DNA of 50,462 bases, from contig NZ_QJSW01000032.1 in assembly GCF_003217495.1 (NCBI RefSeq), forward strand, positions 1 through 50,462, given 5' to 3'. The notes under the pieces are model-generated. The model ran no database searches. It worked only from the letters and a program-made list of their open reading frames with translations, and was not told the DNA's origin. Below are positions 1 to 7,265 of this stretch, piece after piece; position 1 is the first letter of the stretch; each line of letters begins with the position of its first letter. The position numbers and the translations under genes were made by a program. The DNA comes from Paenibacillus barcinonensis. Its GTDB lineage: Bacteria; Bacillota; Bacilli; Paenibacillales; Paenibacillaceae.

Positions 1-109
1 CACTTCCATTTTACCAAGGAACGGTTTCTTTTTGTTGCACAATTTTGGAGAATGGGGCTATCCCAATTCATTTTTATGACTTATGGGACAGCCCCTCTAT
101 GAACTGAGC

Positions 110-436
110 TTAAACCTTGGATTCAAGTGTCTCCAGGTACTCGGAGATTTGAGCAGGCGTTTTGGCCCATTTGCTGTGCAGATGTGCGAGCTTTTTGCCG
201 TTCTGGAACACGAGCAGACTTGGAATGCCGCGCACGCCATTTTCGTCAGCAAACGGCTGGAATTGTTCCGCATCTAGCGCGTAGAAGGATTTATCCGTGT
301 GCTGGTCAATGACATCCCCGATAAAGCGGTCAAGGTTTTTGCAATCCGGGCACCAGGTTGTATCAAATTTGATCACGGTCAAACCGTCAGAGTTAATCAG
401 ATCACGATATTGCTGTTCACTTTGTATTCTTTCCAT
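110..436 (-). CDS. Thioredoxin family protein
   Basis: A 108-residue single-domain thioredoxin fold. The redox motif is WCPDC at residues 28-32, with Cys29 and Cys32 as the active pair, and the cis-proline loop is GIPS near residues 70-73. There is no signal peptide or membrane helix, so it should act in the cytoplasm as a dithiol-disulfide exchanger. The CPDC pair differs from the CGPC of housekeeping TrxA, and the protein is probably one of the accessory thioredoxins of Bacillales; its partner is unknown. The start is supported by AAGGAGAG upstream of the ATG. It appears to be transcribed alone or after the aldo/keto reductase upstream on the same strand. Confidence 0.9.
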   Translation of the reverse strand: MERIQSEQQYRDLINSDGLTVIKFDTTWCPDCKNLDRFIGDVIDQHTDKSFYALDAEQFQPFADENGVRGIPSLLVFQNGKKLAHLHSKWAKTPAQISEYLETLESKV

Positions 437-625
437 TAGAGGTTCTCTCCTTAAAGGTGATTTTTGGATATATTGCTTGTTCAGCTACAGTTTCGCGGAG
501 CTAACGTTGATTACATCAGAGCTGGGCTGTTGCCGTTGGCTCGTTAAGATTTTTTTGACAGTACAGGCTAACGCCTGACTCTATTGTACCTCGAATAGTT
601 ACATTTGAAAATAGGTCTTCGTCCA

Positions 626-1555
626 TCAGCGGTGCTGCGTGTAGCGATTCGCAGGGTGATGCTCCCGAATCGTCTGGATTTCGGCTGCAGTAAGTGCCGC
701 CGAAGCCGAAGCGGCAATGTTGTGCAGCAATTGCGCTCTGGAGCTGGCACCTGGAACAACAGCCGCCACCGCTGGATGGGAGAGCGCATAACGAATCGCC
801 GTCTGTGCCATGCTGCGGTTATCCGTGACCAGTCCCGCAAGTCCTTGACGGATATGATGCAGCTGCTCTGGCGTATAGTCCAGGTAACCCTTGTCCGCCT
901 TGGCCACTCCCGAGTCAGCCAGCACACCGCTGGCCACCGGCCCACGAGCGATGACGCTGATATGATGCTGCTCAAGTACAGGCAATACTTCCTCTTCTGC
1001 TCTGCGATCAACCACGCTGTACTGATTCATCACACTAACAATGGAGGATCTCTCCACATATTCACGAATGACATTTGGACGGATGGAGGAGATGCCGTAA
1101 TATCGAATAAGCCCCTCCTGCTTTAATTCCTCGAATGCTTCAATCGTTTCATCCATCGGATCATCCAGCGTGCCTCCGTGCAGCTGATACAGATCAATAT
1201 AATCCGTCTGCAGCCGCTTGAGGCTTTCGTGAACAGCCTGCTTGATATAAGCCTTGGATGGGTCCCATGACCAGCCTTGCTTGCCGAGAATACGACGGTT
1301 CCCTACCTTGGTAGCCAGAATTACCTGATCGCGGCGGCCTTTAATCGCTTGTCCCACAATTTCCTCGTTACGGCCTGCATCATATAAATCTGCTGTATCC
1401 AGCAGATTGACCCCACGATCCAGCGCTTCATGAATCAGCTCTACCGCCGGTTTAACTTCCGTTCCAAGTGACATACAGCCCAGCCCGATCTCACTCACCA
1501 TCAAGTCAGATGTGCCCAGACGATTTTGTTTCATGGACGTGCTCTCTTTTTCCAT
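626..1555 (-). CDS. Aldo/keto reductase, YqkF-like
   Basis: A 309-residue cytoplasmic NADPH-dependent oxidoreductase of the aldo/keto reductase superfamily, resembling B. subtilis YqkF along its whole length. Visible signatures are GLGCMSLG near the N-terminus, LDTADLYD carrying the catalytic Asp and Tyr, LATKVGNR carrying the Lys, and LYQLHGG carrying the His, which complete the tetrad. The segment YYGISSIRPNVI is also typical. An in-frame start 10 codons upstream exists, but GGAGAGGAG sits directly before the ATG at 1555, so that start is chosen. The physiological substrate is unknown; the family reduces small carbonyl compounds. Confidence 0.92.
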   Translation of the reverse strand: MEKESTSMKQNRLGTSDLMVSEIGLGCMSLGTEVKPAVELIHEALDRGVNLLDTADLYDAGRNEEIVGQAIKGRRDQVILATKVGNRRILGKQGWSWDPSKAYIKQAVHESLKRLQTDYIDLYQLHGGTLDDPMDETIEAFEELKQEGLIRYYGISSIRPNVIREYVERSSIVSVMNQYSVVDRRAEEEVLPVLEQHHISVIARGPVASGVLADSGVAKADKGYLDYTPEQLHHIRQGLAGLVTDNRSMAQTAIRYALSHPAVAAVVPGASSRAQLLHNIAASASAALTAAEIQTIREHHPANRYTQHR

Positions 1556-1655
1556 AAACGTCTCTCCTCTCCATACGTTCTGCAAGTATCCATTGTATCA
1601 TTCTTCTTGGCAAAAATCGCATACAAGCACAGTATGCCATGCCAAGGCATATACA

Positions 1656-1684
1656 GAAAAACCCGAAACACATCGTCCCGGGTT
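1656..1684 (-). terminator. Intrinsic terminator after the small basic protein
   Basis: On the minus strand AACCCG pairs with CGGGTT across a loop of about 12 nt and is followed by a short T run. It lies about 35 nt beyond the stop of the gene at 1719-1901. The stem is only 6-7 bp, so it is of moderate strength. Confidence 0.55.
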
Positions 1685-1718
1685 CTGCTTCACCATGTTC
1701 TTTATGATTCAGCCTGTC

Positions 1719-1901
1719 TCAGTCTCTCCACTCCCTGTTATTGACCTCCACTCGGGCTTTGGCACTGCGGGCTGAAGAGGACCCTTTCCTTTTCACCATA
1801 CTGGATACGGTGCTAATTACTTTATCCCGGGCCTGTTTATTTCTCATCAGATACGTCACGCCAGCTCCGATCGCTGTCATAAGCAATTTGCGTTTGGACA
1901 T
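1719..1901 (-). CDS. Small basic protein, hypothetical
   Basis: A 60-residue protein that is strongly basic in its second half (KRKGSSSARSAKARVE). Residues 6-18 form a short hydrophobic stretch (LLMTAIGAGVTYLM), too short and interrupted for a convincing membrane helix. The ribosome-binding site GAAGGAGGAG lies 6 nt before the ATG, which makes the gene credible despite its size. It loosely resembles the YtxH-like small proteins of Bacillales, but that link is weak and no function can be assigned. It stands alone between a terminator on each side. Confidence 0.65.
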   Translation of the reverse strand: MSKRKLLMTAIGAGVTYLMRNKQARDKVISTVSSMVKRKGSSSARSAKARVEVNNREWRD

Positions 1902-2093
1902 GTAACTCTCCTCCTTCAGGATTCATGTACATCGTGTCTTGTTTGAGTTTTACCCGCTCTGAAGTAAACGAAACGAGAAACAGCTCTGCCTGTGAAAATA
2001 AACCAACTTCTTACTCTATAATTCGAGCTAAAGATTTCACACAATTCACTTCGAGGGCAGTACCTGCTGATCAGGTTAAAGATACTTTATTGG

Positions 2094-2130
2094 AAAAAAG
2101 ATGATTACCCATTAAACTGGCAATCATCTT
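2094..2130 (-). terminator. Intrinsic terminator after gpmA
   Basis: On the minus strand AAGATGATT pairs with AATCATCTT around a 15-nt loop and is followed by six T. It is about 95 nt beyond the gpmA stop. Apart from this hairpin, the 1902-2225 gap holds no recognisable gene or repeat. Confidence 0.8.
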
Positions 2131-2225
2131 CTGGAGATGTGTTTCGGTATCGAGTTAATAAGTCCAGCTCTACAGTGCTTCACAGAGCTTATGCCTTGAA
2201 CGAGATAAACGGTTCGTGCCCGTCC

Positions 2226-2969
2226 TTAATCTGACGGTGTGGCTACGTGTTTCATCTCTTCATGTTGATATGTGGAGCCATCGGCCGTCAGGTAAAAATG
2301 ACCTGTCGGGTGTAGCTCTTCGTTCAACTCATAGACCAGCGGAATGCCTGTCGGGATGTTGAGCGCCATCACATCTGCTTCGGACAATTGGTCCAGATGC
2401 ATGACGAGTGAACGAAGCGTATTGCCATGCGCGGAGATCAGCACTTTTTTGCCCGAAGAAACCATCGGTTTGATCTCTGCATTCCAATATTCCAGCACTC
2501 GCTTGGACGTATCCATCAGGTTCTCTGTTCGCGGAATGGTGCATCCCAGACGTTTGTACTTGTCCAGATCCTGGACATATCGCTCATCGCTCTCTTCCAA
2601 AGCCGGAGGGGAAACGTGAATGGATCGTCTCCATTCGTGAACCTGGTCTTCCCCGTATTTCAAGGCCGTTTCCTGTTTGTTCAGTCCCTGTAGTGCGCCA
2701 TAGTGACGCTCGTTCAGCTTCCAGGTCTTTGTGATCGGAATCCACATCAGGTCCATCTCATCCAGTGCAATATCCAAGGTACGAATAGAACGCTTCAATA
2801 CCGAGGCATAGGCGCAATCAAAATCAAATCCCTGCTCCTGCAAAATTTTGCCCGCCTTGCGCGCTTCTCCGTATCCATCTTCGGTCAGATCCACGTCCGT
2901 CCAACCGGTAAAGCGATTTTCCACGTTCCACATGCTCTGTCCATGACGAATCAACACGATTCTGTACAT
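2226..2969 (-). CDS. gpmA: 2,3-bisphosphoglycerate-dependent phosphoglycerate mutase
   Basis: A 247-residue cytoplasmic glycolytic enzyme that interconverts 3-phosphoglycerate and 2-phosphoglycerate through a phosphohistidine intermediate. The motif LIRHGQSMWN at residues 5-14 holds the catalytic His and the RHG signature. ERHYGALQGLNK in mid-protein and SAHGNTLRSLVMHL near residue 185 hold the remaining phosphate-pocket residues. Length matches the family (about 230-250). GGAAGGGGG precedes two adjacent candidate starts, GTG at 2972 and ATG at 2969; the ATG is preferred for spacing. Bacillales usually also carry the cofactor-independent GpmI, so this may be a second isozyme. Confidence 0.95.
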   Translation of the reverse strand: MYRIVLIRHGQSMWNVENRFTGWTDVDLTEDGYGEARKAGKILQEQGFDFDCAYASVLKRSIRTLDIALDEMDLMWIPITKTWKLNERHYGALQGLNKQETALKYGEDQVHEWRRSIHVSPPALEESDERYVQDLDKYKRLGCTIPRTENLMDTSKRVLEYWNAEIKPMVSSGKKVLISAHGNTLRSLVMHLDQLSEADVMALNIPTGIPLVYELNEELHPTGHFYLTADGSTYQHEEMKHVATPSD

Positions 2970-3044
2970 CACGCGAACCCCCTTCCTACTGTAGCTCTCT
3001 CAAAACATAATGCATCTCATTAACCATTCATGATATGAAATGAA

Positions 3045-3599
3045 TTAATAATACGGCGCCATCATCAGATAAACAACCACACCTGTAGAGCTTACATACA
3101 GCCAGATTGGCATAGTCCAGCGTGCAATTTTGCGGTGCTTCTGCAGTTGGTTCGTCCAGCCCCATACCAGCGTAAACAACGCCAATGGTACGATCAGCGC
3201 GGCCAGAATGCTGTGTGTAATGAGAATGAAGAAATAGATGGTACGAACGATGCCTTCGCCGCCAAACTTGGATGTTTCCGGGGACAGGTAGTGGAAGGTC
3301 AGGTACGTCACCAGAAACAGCAGCGTGGTCGTAAATGCCGCAAGGATAAAGCGCTTGTGCAGCTTGACGTTACGCTTGATAATCGCGATCAGCGCAGCCA
3401 GCAAAAAGATAAAGGTAAAGCTGTTAAATACGGCATTAAAGCGCGGCAACACGGTAATGTCAAATGTAACCTGGCCTTTGTAACCGATGGATGGTGCGAA
3501 AAACAATAACAGGATTATAACGTTAGCAAGAATGGAGATGGTAATAATGATACCTGCAAAATTTTTATTACTGGTCGGGGCTGTCTGATTGGATGACAT
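3045..3599 (-). CDS. DUF420 family membrane protein (YozB-like)
   Basis: A 184-residue integral membrane protein with five or six hydrophobic helices, for example IIITISILANVIILLLFFA, FTFIFLLAALIAII, FILAAFTTTLLFLVTYLTF, ILAALIVPLALFTLVWGW and IWLYVSSTGVVVYLMM. The pattern fits DUF420, the family of B. subtilis YozB, whose members often lie near cytochrome oxidase assembly genes. Conserved histidines occur in the loop before and in TM helices (LHKRFIL, TFHYLSPE, THSILAAL, KHRKIARW), consistent with a heme- or metal-related role, although that is inference. The long open frame upstream is not used: AGAGGGGA lies 8 nt before the ATG at 3599. It diverges from the antiporter at 4010. Confidence 0.8.
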   Translation of the reverse strand: MSSNQTAPTSNKNFAGIIITISILANVIILLLFFAPSIGYKGQVTFDITVLPRFNAVFNSFTFIFLLAALIAIIKRNVKLHKRFILAAFTTTLLFLVTYLTFHYLSPETSKFGGEGIVRTIYFFILITHSILAALIVPLALFTLVWGWTNQLQKHRKIARWTMPIWLYVSSTGVVVYLMMAPYY

Positions 3600-3786
3600 G
3601 TTCAGATCCCCTCTTTCCTTTTTAGCCAATGCAAAATCCTCCTCATATCCTAACTTTCTGTGTTCTATATCATTATATCGCGGCTGTTCGGGGCTGTTAA
3701 GTGACAACACTCTGAACAAAAAAATCTGTCCTTACGTATAAATGCCCCTTTGAGGGGATTTTCATCCCATATTACCCAAGCTCTAT

Positions 3787-3815
3787 TTTACCCAGCGCTC
3801 CATATGTGGTATAAT
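3787..3815 (+). promoter_or_regulatory. Sigma-A-type promoter of the antiporter gene
   Basis: A -35 hexamer TTTACC at 3787-3792 and a consensus -10 TATAAT at 3810-3815 are separated by exactly 17 bp. Transcription would start near 3822, leaving a leader of about 190 nt before the GTG start at 4010. Confidence 0.6.
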
Positions 3816-3821
3816 TAATGT

Positions 3822-4009
3822 ACTTAATCACATACGCATGGATACGGAGGAGCCTGTCACCAAGGGCCCCTCTTTGTCTTTTTCAGGCATGGGACGATAA
3901 GGGTTATCGTTGTTCTGTGCCTTTTTGTTTTGTTAAAGGGCTGGACGGGGTTATTTTTCCTTGGAAGGGTTATTCTAAGTATGCTGCGAACAGAGAGGAG
4001 AAACCGTCT
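3822..4009 (+). promoter_or_regulatory. Structured 5' leader with terminator-like hairpin
   Basis: The leader contains a terminator-like hairpin at 3886-3921: GGCA pairs with TGCC and ACGATAA with TTATCGT around a GGG loop, followed by TTTTTGTTTT. An upstream segment GCCTG (3852-3856) can pair with CAGGC (3884-3888), which overlaps the left arm of that hairpin, and GAGG (3847-3850) can pair with CCTC (3869-3872) inside it. These two folds exclude each other, which is the layout of an attenuator or riboswitch. I do not recognise a known aptamer class. The hairpin has an internal loop, so its strength as a terminator is uncertain. Confidence 0.4.
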
Positions 4010-5200
4010 GTGGAATTTATATTCGTTCTTGCTCTAATTCTGATCTTCACCAAACTTGCGGGTGATCTGTCTGTCAGATTAGGCCAGCCGTCGGTGCTGG
4101 GAAAACTTATTGTAGGTGTTGTGATTGGACCTGCCCTGCTTGGCTGGGTTGAAAAAACTGATTTTATTCATTACATGGCCGAAATCGGGGTATTGTTGCT
4201 TATGTTTATCGCAGGTCTGGAAACGGATCTGGACCAATTGAAGAAAAACTGGAAGGCTGCTTTCGCTGTAGCGGTAGGCGGGGTTATCTTACCTTTTATC
4301 GGAGGATATGGGTCGGCTATTGCTTTTGGCATGTCGCAGACTCATGCACTGTTCTTTGGATTGTTGTTCTGCGCCACCTCAGTCAGCATCTCCGTACAAA
4401 CGTTGAAGGATATGGATCAGCTCGGCTCACGCGAAGGCACGACCATTCTGGGGGCCGCCGTTGTGGATGATGTGCTCGTTGTTGTGCTGCTTGCGGTGAT
4501 GATGAGCCTGCTCGGAACGGGTGGTGGAGATGTTTCCATCGGCCTGCTTATAGGTAAAAAGCTGCTGTTCTTCGTGATCATCATTGCAGTCGGTTGGCTG
4601 CTCGTACCACGTATCATGAAATGGATGGCCCCTCTCCGGGTAACGGAAACGGTCATTACCGCGGGATTGATTATCTGCTTTGGCTTCTCTTACTTCGCGG
4701 AGTGGATGGGTGTTGCAGGCATTATCGGTGCATTTGCGGCAGGCATTGCCATTTCCCAAACCGGCTTCAAACATGAGGTAGAGCAAAAAGTCGAGCCGAT
4801 TGCTTACAGTATTTTTGTTCCAGTATTCTTTGTCAGCATTGGACTTAACGTAACCTTCGAGGGTGTAGGCTCTCAAATTTGGCTAATCGTTGTTATTAGC
4901 ATTGTGGCTATTCTAACCAAGCTGCTTGGTGGTGGTGTCGGTGCTCGTCTGACCGGGTTTGACCGTGCCTCTTCACTTGCTATCGGTTCGGGCATGATCT
5001 CCAGAGGGGAAGTTGCACTGATTATTGCCTCCACTGGGCTTGCATCAGGCTTACTCGATTCTGAGTATTTTACCAGCGTTGTAATCATGGTTATCATCAC
5101 CACACTCGTCACTCCACCTCTGCTCAAAATCACGTTTGCCCGCAAAAAGGGAGAACAGCGTGTGGAGCGCGGCATTGAAGAATCACATCTGAACGGATAA
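4010..5200 (+). CDS. Cation:proton antiporter (CPA2, KefB/NapA type)
   Basis: A 396-residue polytopic membrane protein with about 12 helices covering the Na+/H+ exchanger domain. Family-typical segments are LGQPSVLGKLIVGVVIGPALLG near the N-terminus, GVLLLMFIAGLETD, and LGAAVVDDVLVVVLLA, whose adjacent DD is the ion-binding signature of electrogenic CPA2 antiporters. GSGMISRGEVALIIA follows late in the protein. It should exchange Na+ or K+ for protons across the cytoplasmic membrane. There is no C-terminal TrkA-N or TrkA-C domain, so direct nucleotide gating is not expected. The start is GTG at 4010, because AGAGGAG lies 8 nt upstream; the open frame further upstream falls in the leader. Confidence 0.9.
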   Translation: MEFIFVLALILIFTKLAGDLSVRLGQPSVLGKLIVGVVIGPALLGWVEKTDFIHYMAEIGVLLLMFIAGLETDLDQLKKNWKAAFAVAVGGVILPFIGGYGSAIAFGMSQTHALFFGLLFCATSVSISVQTLKDMDQLGSREGTTILGAAVVDDVLVVVLLAVMMSLLGTGGGDVSIGLLIGKKLLFFVIIIAVGWLLVPRIMKWMAPLRVTETVITAGLIICFGFSYFAEWMGVAGIIGAFAAGIAISQTGFKHEVEQKVEPIAYSIFVPVFFVSIGLNVTFEGVGSQIWLIVVISIVAILTKLLGGGVGARLTGFDRASSLAIGSGMISRGEVALIIASTGLASGLLDSEYFTSVVIMVIITTLVTPPLLKITFARKKGEQRVERGIEESHLNG

Positions 5201-5343
5201 GACAGCCTCGCGTAGAATGTGAAGAGCTTTGCTGAAAGGCCGATATACAAGTATGCTGAGTTTAAATTGGATGTGTGTTGCTTGCGTGAATGAGTTGGGT
5301 GGTACCTGTGATCAGTCAATGGGGTAGTATGTATGACTCGGGA

Positions 5344-5404
5344 TGACGTTGAGTGAGTGGTATGACGCTGAATGAGTTAGGTATCACGCTGAATGAGTTA
5401 GGTA
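5344..5404 (+). repeat. Three degenerate 19-21 bp tandem repeats
   Basis: Units start at 5344, 5363 and 5384. The second and third (TGACGCTGAATGAGTTAGGTA and the same with C at position 2) differ by one base, and the first is shorter and diverged. A related GCGTGAATGAGTTGGGT lies just upstream near 5284. The 5201-5524 gap contains no gene-like open frame with a ribosome-binding site. Confidence 0.7.
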
Positions 5405-5524
5405 TGCTATAGTAGTTGCTGTTTCCTCTTGCCGTAGCTGGGGAATAGCATCTGCACAGCATCTACGTTATAATCGAATGTAATTAAGATTAGAAAATAA
5501 ATCATTGTCGGTCGTGAAGCACAC

Positions 5525-5587
5525 GCCGCTTTGTCCTTTCTTCTTTCCTTCCACTGTGAAGGTCGGGAATGACAAAGCGGCTTTTTT
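5525..5587 (+). terminator. Strong terminator or attenuator before the 5625 gene
   Basis: An exact 11-bp inverted repeat, GCCGCTTTGTC at 5525-5535 and GACAAAGCGGC at 5571-5581, is followed by six T. An inner hairpin CCTTC/GAAGG fills the loop. It ends only 38 nt before the next start codon and more than 300 nt after the antiporter stop, so it is placed like an attenuator in the leader of the downstream gene. It could instead end long read-through from the antiporter. Confidence 0.75.
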
Positions 5588-5624
5588 GTATTTTATAAGC
5601 TGATTTGTGAAGGAGAGGTTTGCC

Positions 5625-6287
5625 GTGGGTACAATGGGTCGTGATTTTGAAGAGGCTTATGAAGAGTGGATGAGAGTGCTGCTGGATAAAGAAACAAACC
5701 CGAGGGTACGTTCCCGTATTGAACAAGGACTTGAGCATGCCACATTGGAGTTTCTGCGTGTAGTCTGGTTTCCGGTGATGAAAAATTTCAACCATTTGTA
5801 TCCTGAATGGGAAGTTCGGGATTTTCACAACGGCTATCGTTATTTGGATCTGGCATATTTACCAGGCAACGGTGTAAAAGGTGGCATCGAAATTCAAGGC
5901 TACGGTCCGCATGCTCGTGATCTGGATGTGAGACGTTTCAAAGATCTGTGCTGGCGCCACTGTCTGTTAACGTTGGATGACTGGATATTTCTACCGATCG
6001 CCTATCTGTCCATCCAGGATGAACCCAAGCAGTGTCAGCAGCTGGTGCTGGCTTTTATGGGGAAATTCATGGCCTCGGATGTATCTGCGTCCCTGAACTG
6101 GCTGGAAGCGGAGACTGTCCGCTATGCGAGACGGCTTGTTCGCCCTTTTGCACCTTCGGAGCTGGCTGCCCATCTGCGAATCTCCGATGTCCAGACCCGA
6201 AGGGTACTTAGGAGGCTGCTTGAGCAGCAAATGGTATATGTGGCGAGTGGCACTCAGCGATATCGAACGTATGCATTGCGACTGTGA
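5625..6287 (+). CDS. PD-(D/E)XK nuclease-like fold plus winged helix, unknown role
   Basis: A 220-residue soluble protein. The middle part resembles the DUF559/Vsr-type restriction-endonuclease-like core: YLDLAYLP with Asp75, then IEIQGYGPHARD with Glu89, Gln91 and His96, then a basic helix DVRRFKDLCWRH and a hydrophobic strand. The usual D...ExK or ExD catalytic set is therefore D...ExQ. Residues 168-220 look like a winged helix (PSELAAHLRISDVQTRRVLRRLLEQQMVYV). It could be a DNA-binding regulator that kept a nuclease fold, or a nuclease. The start is GTG at 5625, 6 nt after AAGGAGAGG; an ATG 9 nt later is too distant from it. The gene stands alone among repeats. Confidence 0.7.
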   Translation: MGTMGRDFEEAYEEWMRVLLDKETNPRVRSRIEQGLEHATLEFLRVVWFPVMKNFNHLYPEWEVRDFHNGYRYLDLAYLPGNGVKGGIEIQGYGPHARDLDVRRFKDLCWRHCLLTLDDWIFLPIAYLSIQDEPKQCQQLVLAFMGKFMASDVSASLNWLEAETVRYARRLVRPFAPSELAAHLRISDVQTRRVLRRLLEQQMVYVASGTQRYRTYALRL

Positions 6288-6350
6288 GGCAAGTGAGTAA
6301 AGTCATCAGCGTGGATTGAGCGTGTGGGGGACTTTCTAAATGTCACTTTT

Positions 6351-6550
6351 TTCTAACGATCCCCAGAAACGCTATTTGGAGGATTTGACACCTTTTCATT
6401 TTCTAACGATCTCAGGAAACCTTAATCGGGTCATTTGGCTATAAAACGGGGATATTTCCAGATATTCGGCTGCAATAAGCTCTCGGGTGATCGTTAGAAT
6501 TCTAAACCGGTTCAGATTCCCAAAATAAGATTATCTGAGATCGTTAGAGC
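6351..6550. repeat. Four copies of TCTAACGATC, two direct and two inverted
   Basis: Copies at 6351-6370 and 6401-6420 read TTCTAACGATC followed by CCCAGAAAC or TCAGGAAAC. Copies near 6482-6500 and 6531-6550 are reverse complements (GATCGTTAGA with CTCGGG or TCTGA before it). The arms can pair to form two long-range stems. This is a candidate REP-like dispersed element. No gene is seen in the 6288-7265 gap. Confidence 0.7.
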
Positions 6551-6572
6551 TTGGTTTGTTGTGAGGATGCTT

Positions 6573-6632
6573 TGGACTTAGGCTGGACTTAGTTGGACTT
6601 AGGCTGGACTTAGGCTGGACCTAGGTTGGATC
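6573..6632 (+). repeat. Tandem 11-bp repeat TGGACTTAGGC
   Basis: About five to six head-to-tail copies of an 11-bp unit, TGGACTTAGGC, with small changes (one copy reads TGGACTTAGT and the last reads TGGACCTAGGT). The repeat is not a multiple of three and lies outside any credible gene, so it is intergenic satellite-like sequence. Confidence 0.8.
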
Positions 6633-6764
6633 TGCTCTAGTCTGGAGTGGATTCAGCGTGGATTAAAGCATGGAATGAGTTTGAGGGGCTACTTTATGGA
6701 ATGCGCGATACATGCAATGAATTTGTTTATTTTCACATCGAGTCCCGCGTACCACTTAATGCTC

Positions 6765-6915
6765 TTCTGATGTGCTTTTATACACTTTTCTTATGTTCTT
6801 CTGATGTGCTTCTGTGCTTCTGTGCTTCTGATGCGCTTCCCGTGTCTCTGATACTCTTTTCGTGCTCGTGACGTGCTTACGTGCTTCTGCCGCGCTCCTG
6901 ACGTGCACTGATGTA
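6765..6915 (+). repeat. Low-complexity GTGCTTCTG-rich tract
   Basis: A run of diverged units built on GTGCTTCTG and GATGTGCTT (for example GTGCTTCTG three times in succession near 6808). Open frames crossing it have no ribosome-binding site and show repetitive Cys/Phe/Leu composition, so they are not called as genes. Confidence 0.65.
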
Positions 6916-7174
6916 CCTCTATTACACAGCTCAGGTGCATCCGAGGTGGTTTGCCGCCTTCTGAGTCAGACTTTCTTTCAGAATTAAGCAGCAAGAGCCT
7001 GTTCCCCTCCACTCCCCTAGGGAAGTTAGTCTTGATCCAATCCGTTAATGCTTCGAGCTAATGGAGGAACAAGATTTCCTGATCTTGCTTACTAATGCCA
7101 CTCATGCTGGTGAGGTGCGAATGAGGCCATACGCAAGCAGTACAGGACTTTGAAGCTAGCGCGACATACACAAT

Positions 7175-7207
7175 AAAAAAAGACCACCTTACACACAAAG
7201 AGGTCTT
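7175..7207 (-). terminator. Intrinsic terminator after dedA
   Basis: On the minus strand AAGACC pairs with GGTCTT around a 16-nt loop and is followed by a run of T broken once. It ends the two-component/pssA/dedA operon about 60 nt after the dedA stop. Confidence 0.75.
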
Positions 7208-7265
7208 CAATCCTGAGTTGTATTTCAAAAAAAGTTTCCAGTTCCTGCACAAAGGCTTGTCCCAT

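Noticed and set aside
568..1126. Long open frames overlapping the aldo/keto reductase on both strands
   Set aside because: They are frame shadows of the clear reductase gene, without ribosome-binding sites or family motifs.
3818..4009. N-terminal extension of the antiporter to an ATG at 3818
   Set aside because: That ATG lies only 3 nt after the -10 box, before the expected transcript start, and the extension is not membrane-like. The GTG at 4010 has a good ribosome-binding site.
6647..6871. 74-codon plus-strand open frame in the repeat region
   Set aside because: No ribosome-binding site, and its C-terminal half is the translation of a low-complexity tract.
6791..7252. Minus-strand open frames between the repeats and dedA
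   Set aside because: They run through low-complexity repeats and the dedA terminator, and lack start signals.
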